NCBI GenBank assembly: GCA_018676275.1
Contig: JABHFC010000273.1
Span: forward strand, 1-6,342
DNA length: 6,342 nucleotides
Direction of reading: 5' to 3'
DNA from: Gammaproteobacteria bacterium
GTDB lineage: Bacteria > Pseudomonadota > Gammaproteobacteria > Eutrophobiales > Eutrophobiaceae
The notes below the pieces were generated by a model, which saw only the letters and a list, made by a program, of their open reading frames with translations, ran no database searches and had not been told where the DNA came from. The translations under genes and the position numbers were made by a program. Shown piece after piece: positions 5,473-6,342 of the stretch (positions are counted from its first letter, which is position 1; each line of letters starts with the position of its first letter).

Positions 5473-6342
5473 ATGAATGCAAATCCTGAAAGAGATATAC
5501 AAACTTTCCGGCGTGCGCTGGGGAATTTTGCTACAGGTGTAACAGTAGTAACGGCAAGTGATCATGAAGGAAACTGGGTTGGTGTGACAGCCAATAGTTT
5601 TAATTCAGTATCATTGGAGCCTCCACTTGTGCTCTGGAGTTTAAATCGTTCGTCCTGGAGTTTGCCTACCTATGAATTATCCGAGTATTTCATAGTTAAT
5701 GTCCTTTCTGATAATCAAATTGAAGTTTCAAATCGTTTTGCCAGTCAGGGCCTGGCAAATAAATTTGAAGATGTGGAAACCTGTGAAGGCATCGGTGGCG
5801 CGCCGGTTCTGGTAGATTGCGCTGCGTCTTTCCAATGTCAGAAGAAGTATACCTATGAGGGAGGCGATCACCTTATTTTTGTTGGTGAGGTGATGGATTT
5901 TCACACTACCGACAGTGCGGGTCTTATCTATCACAAGGGTCAGTACGCGGTTCCAGAGCCTCACCCCGATGCAATCGGCAGTGAAAATGGAGAAGAGACT
6001 TCTTTCGTTGAAGGCTATCTTAACTATTTATTATCCCAGGCAGCGAATGGTTTTGAACGACAATATCAGGTGATTTTGGATAAATATAAAGTTAGTCGCT
6101 TTGAGTGGCGATTATTATGCTGCATCAGTGAATTCCAGGGCTCAAACCTGAAACAGCTGAGTAAGCTAACAATTATTCCGGAGCATACGCTGGTAGATGT
6201 ATTACGAGACACCGAAGCGAAGGGTTGGGTAAGAAACGAATTCGATAAAGATGGTATTGATCATTATTATATTGAAAAAGCCGGTCTGGATTTATTGGTA
6301 CCCTTGACCTGCCCCCTTAAAACGGTACCAGTGATTAAGTTA
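5473..6342 (+). CDS. Flavin reductase with C-terminal MarR-like domain (3' end outside window)
   Basis: The 290 visible residues have two parts. Residues 8 to about 160 are an FMN-binding split-barrel flavin reductase: GVTVVTA (22-28), GVTANSFNSVSLEPPLVLW (37-55), GGAPVLVDCAASF (108-120), HLIFVGEV (133-140) and HKGQY (154-158). Such enzymes use NAD(P)H to make reduced FMN or FAD for a partner monooxygenase. Residues 178-290 resemble a MarR winged helix: a first helix at VSRFEWRLLCCI (207-218), a helix-turn-helix at about 226-251 and a wing around 255-268. The same fusion is known in the reductase (C1) of p-hydroxyphenylacetate 3-hydroxylase from Acinetobacter baumannii, where the MarR-like part senses the aromatic substrate and relieves autoinhibition. 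That protein is about 315 residues, so some 25 are probably missing here. An in-frame GTG at 5461, with GGGA close before it, is an alternative start; a stop codon immediately precedes that GTG. The substrate cannot be told from this sequence. Confidence 0.88.
   Translation, partial: MNANPERDIQTFRRALGNFATGVTVVTASDHEGNWVGVTANSFNSVSLEPPLVLWSLNRSSWSLPTYELSEYFIVNVLSDNQIEVSNRFASQGLANKFEDVETCEGIGGAPVLVDCAASFQCQKKYTYEGGDHLIFVGEVMDFHTTDSAGLIYHKGQYAVPEPHPDAIGSENGEETSFVEGYLNYLLSQAANGFERQYQVILDKYKVSRFEWRLLCCISEFQGSNLKQLSKLTIIPEHTLVDVLRDTEAKGWVRNEFDKDGIDHYYIEKAGLDLLVPLTCPLKTVPVIKL

Noticed and set aside
5728..5964. Minus-strand 78-residue open frame
   Set aside because: It lies antisense to the flavin reductase domain and shows no family features.

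Overview
The window reads as part of a proteobacterial chromosome, most likely from a gammaproteobacterium of moderate to low GC. The basis is the protein types: the exopolyphosphatase resembles the enterobacterial Ppx/GppA type along its whole length, and FNR/ANR-type boxes are present. No species can be named from the sequence alone. There are five genes. The two at the window edges are cut by the window; nothing looks like a broken gene, mobile element, RNA gene or CRISPR array.

Layout. Positions 1-1397 (minus strand) hold an exopolyphosphatase of the Ppx/GppA family, whose C-terminus lies beyond the left edge. A 63-base divergent gap follows. Then, all on the plus strand, come a SixA-type histidine phosphatase (1461-1979), a stand-alone CHAD-domain protein expected to bind polyphosphate (2113-3051), a Na+/phosphate cotransporter-family membrane protein with a C-terminal PhoU-like region (3340-5127), and a flavin reductase fused to a MarR-like winged helix (5473 to the right edge).

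The first four genes form a phosphate/polyphosphate neighbourhood: one enzyme that hydrolyses polyP, one protein expected to bind polyP, one membrane protein that moves phosphate, and one small phosphatase whose substrate is unknown here. The flavin reductase is a separate unit after a 345-base gap, and belongs to the two-component monooxygenase type of system.

The most notable signal is regulatory. The gap before the CHAD gene and the gap before the phosphate transporter each hold a perfect match to the FNR/ANR consensus TTGAT-N4-ATCAA (2035-2048 and 3105-3118). Each is followed, at the distance expected of a class II activator site, by a plausible -10 hexamer. This suggests that polyP binding and phosphate transport are switched on together by low oxygen, or by nitric oxide if the regulator is DNR-like. 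A second regulatory candidate is a 6-5-6 palindrome at 5406-5422 just upstream of the flavin reductase.
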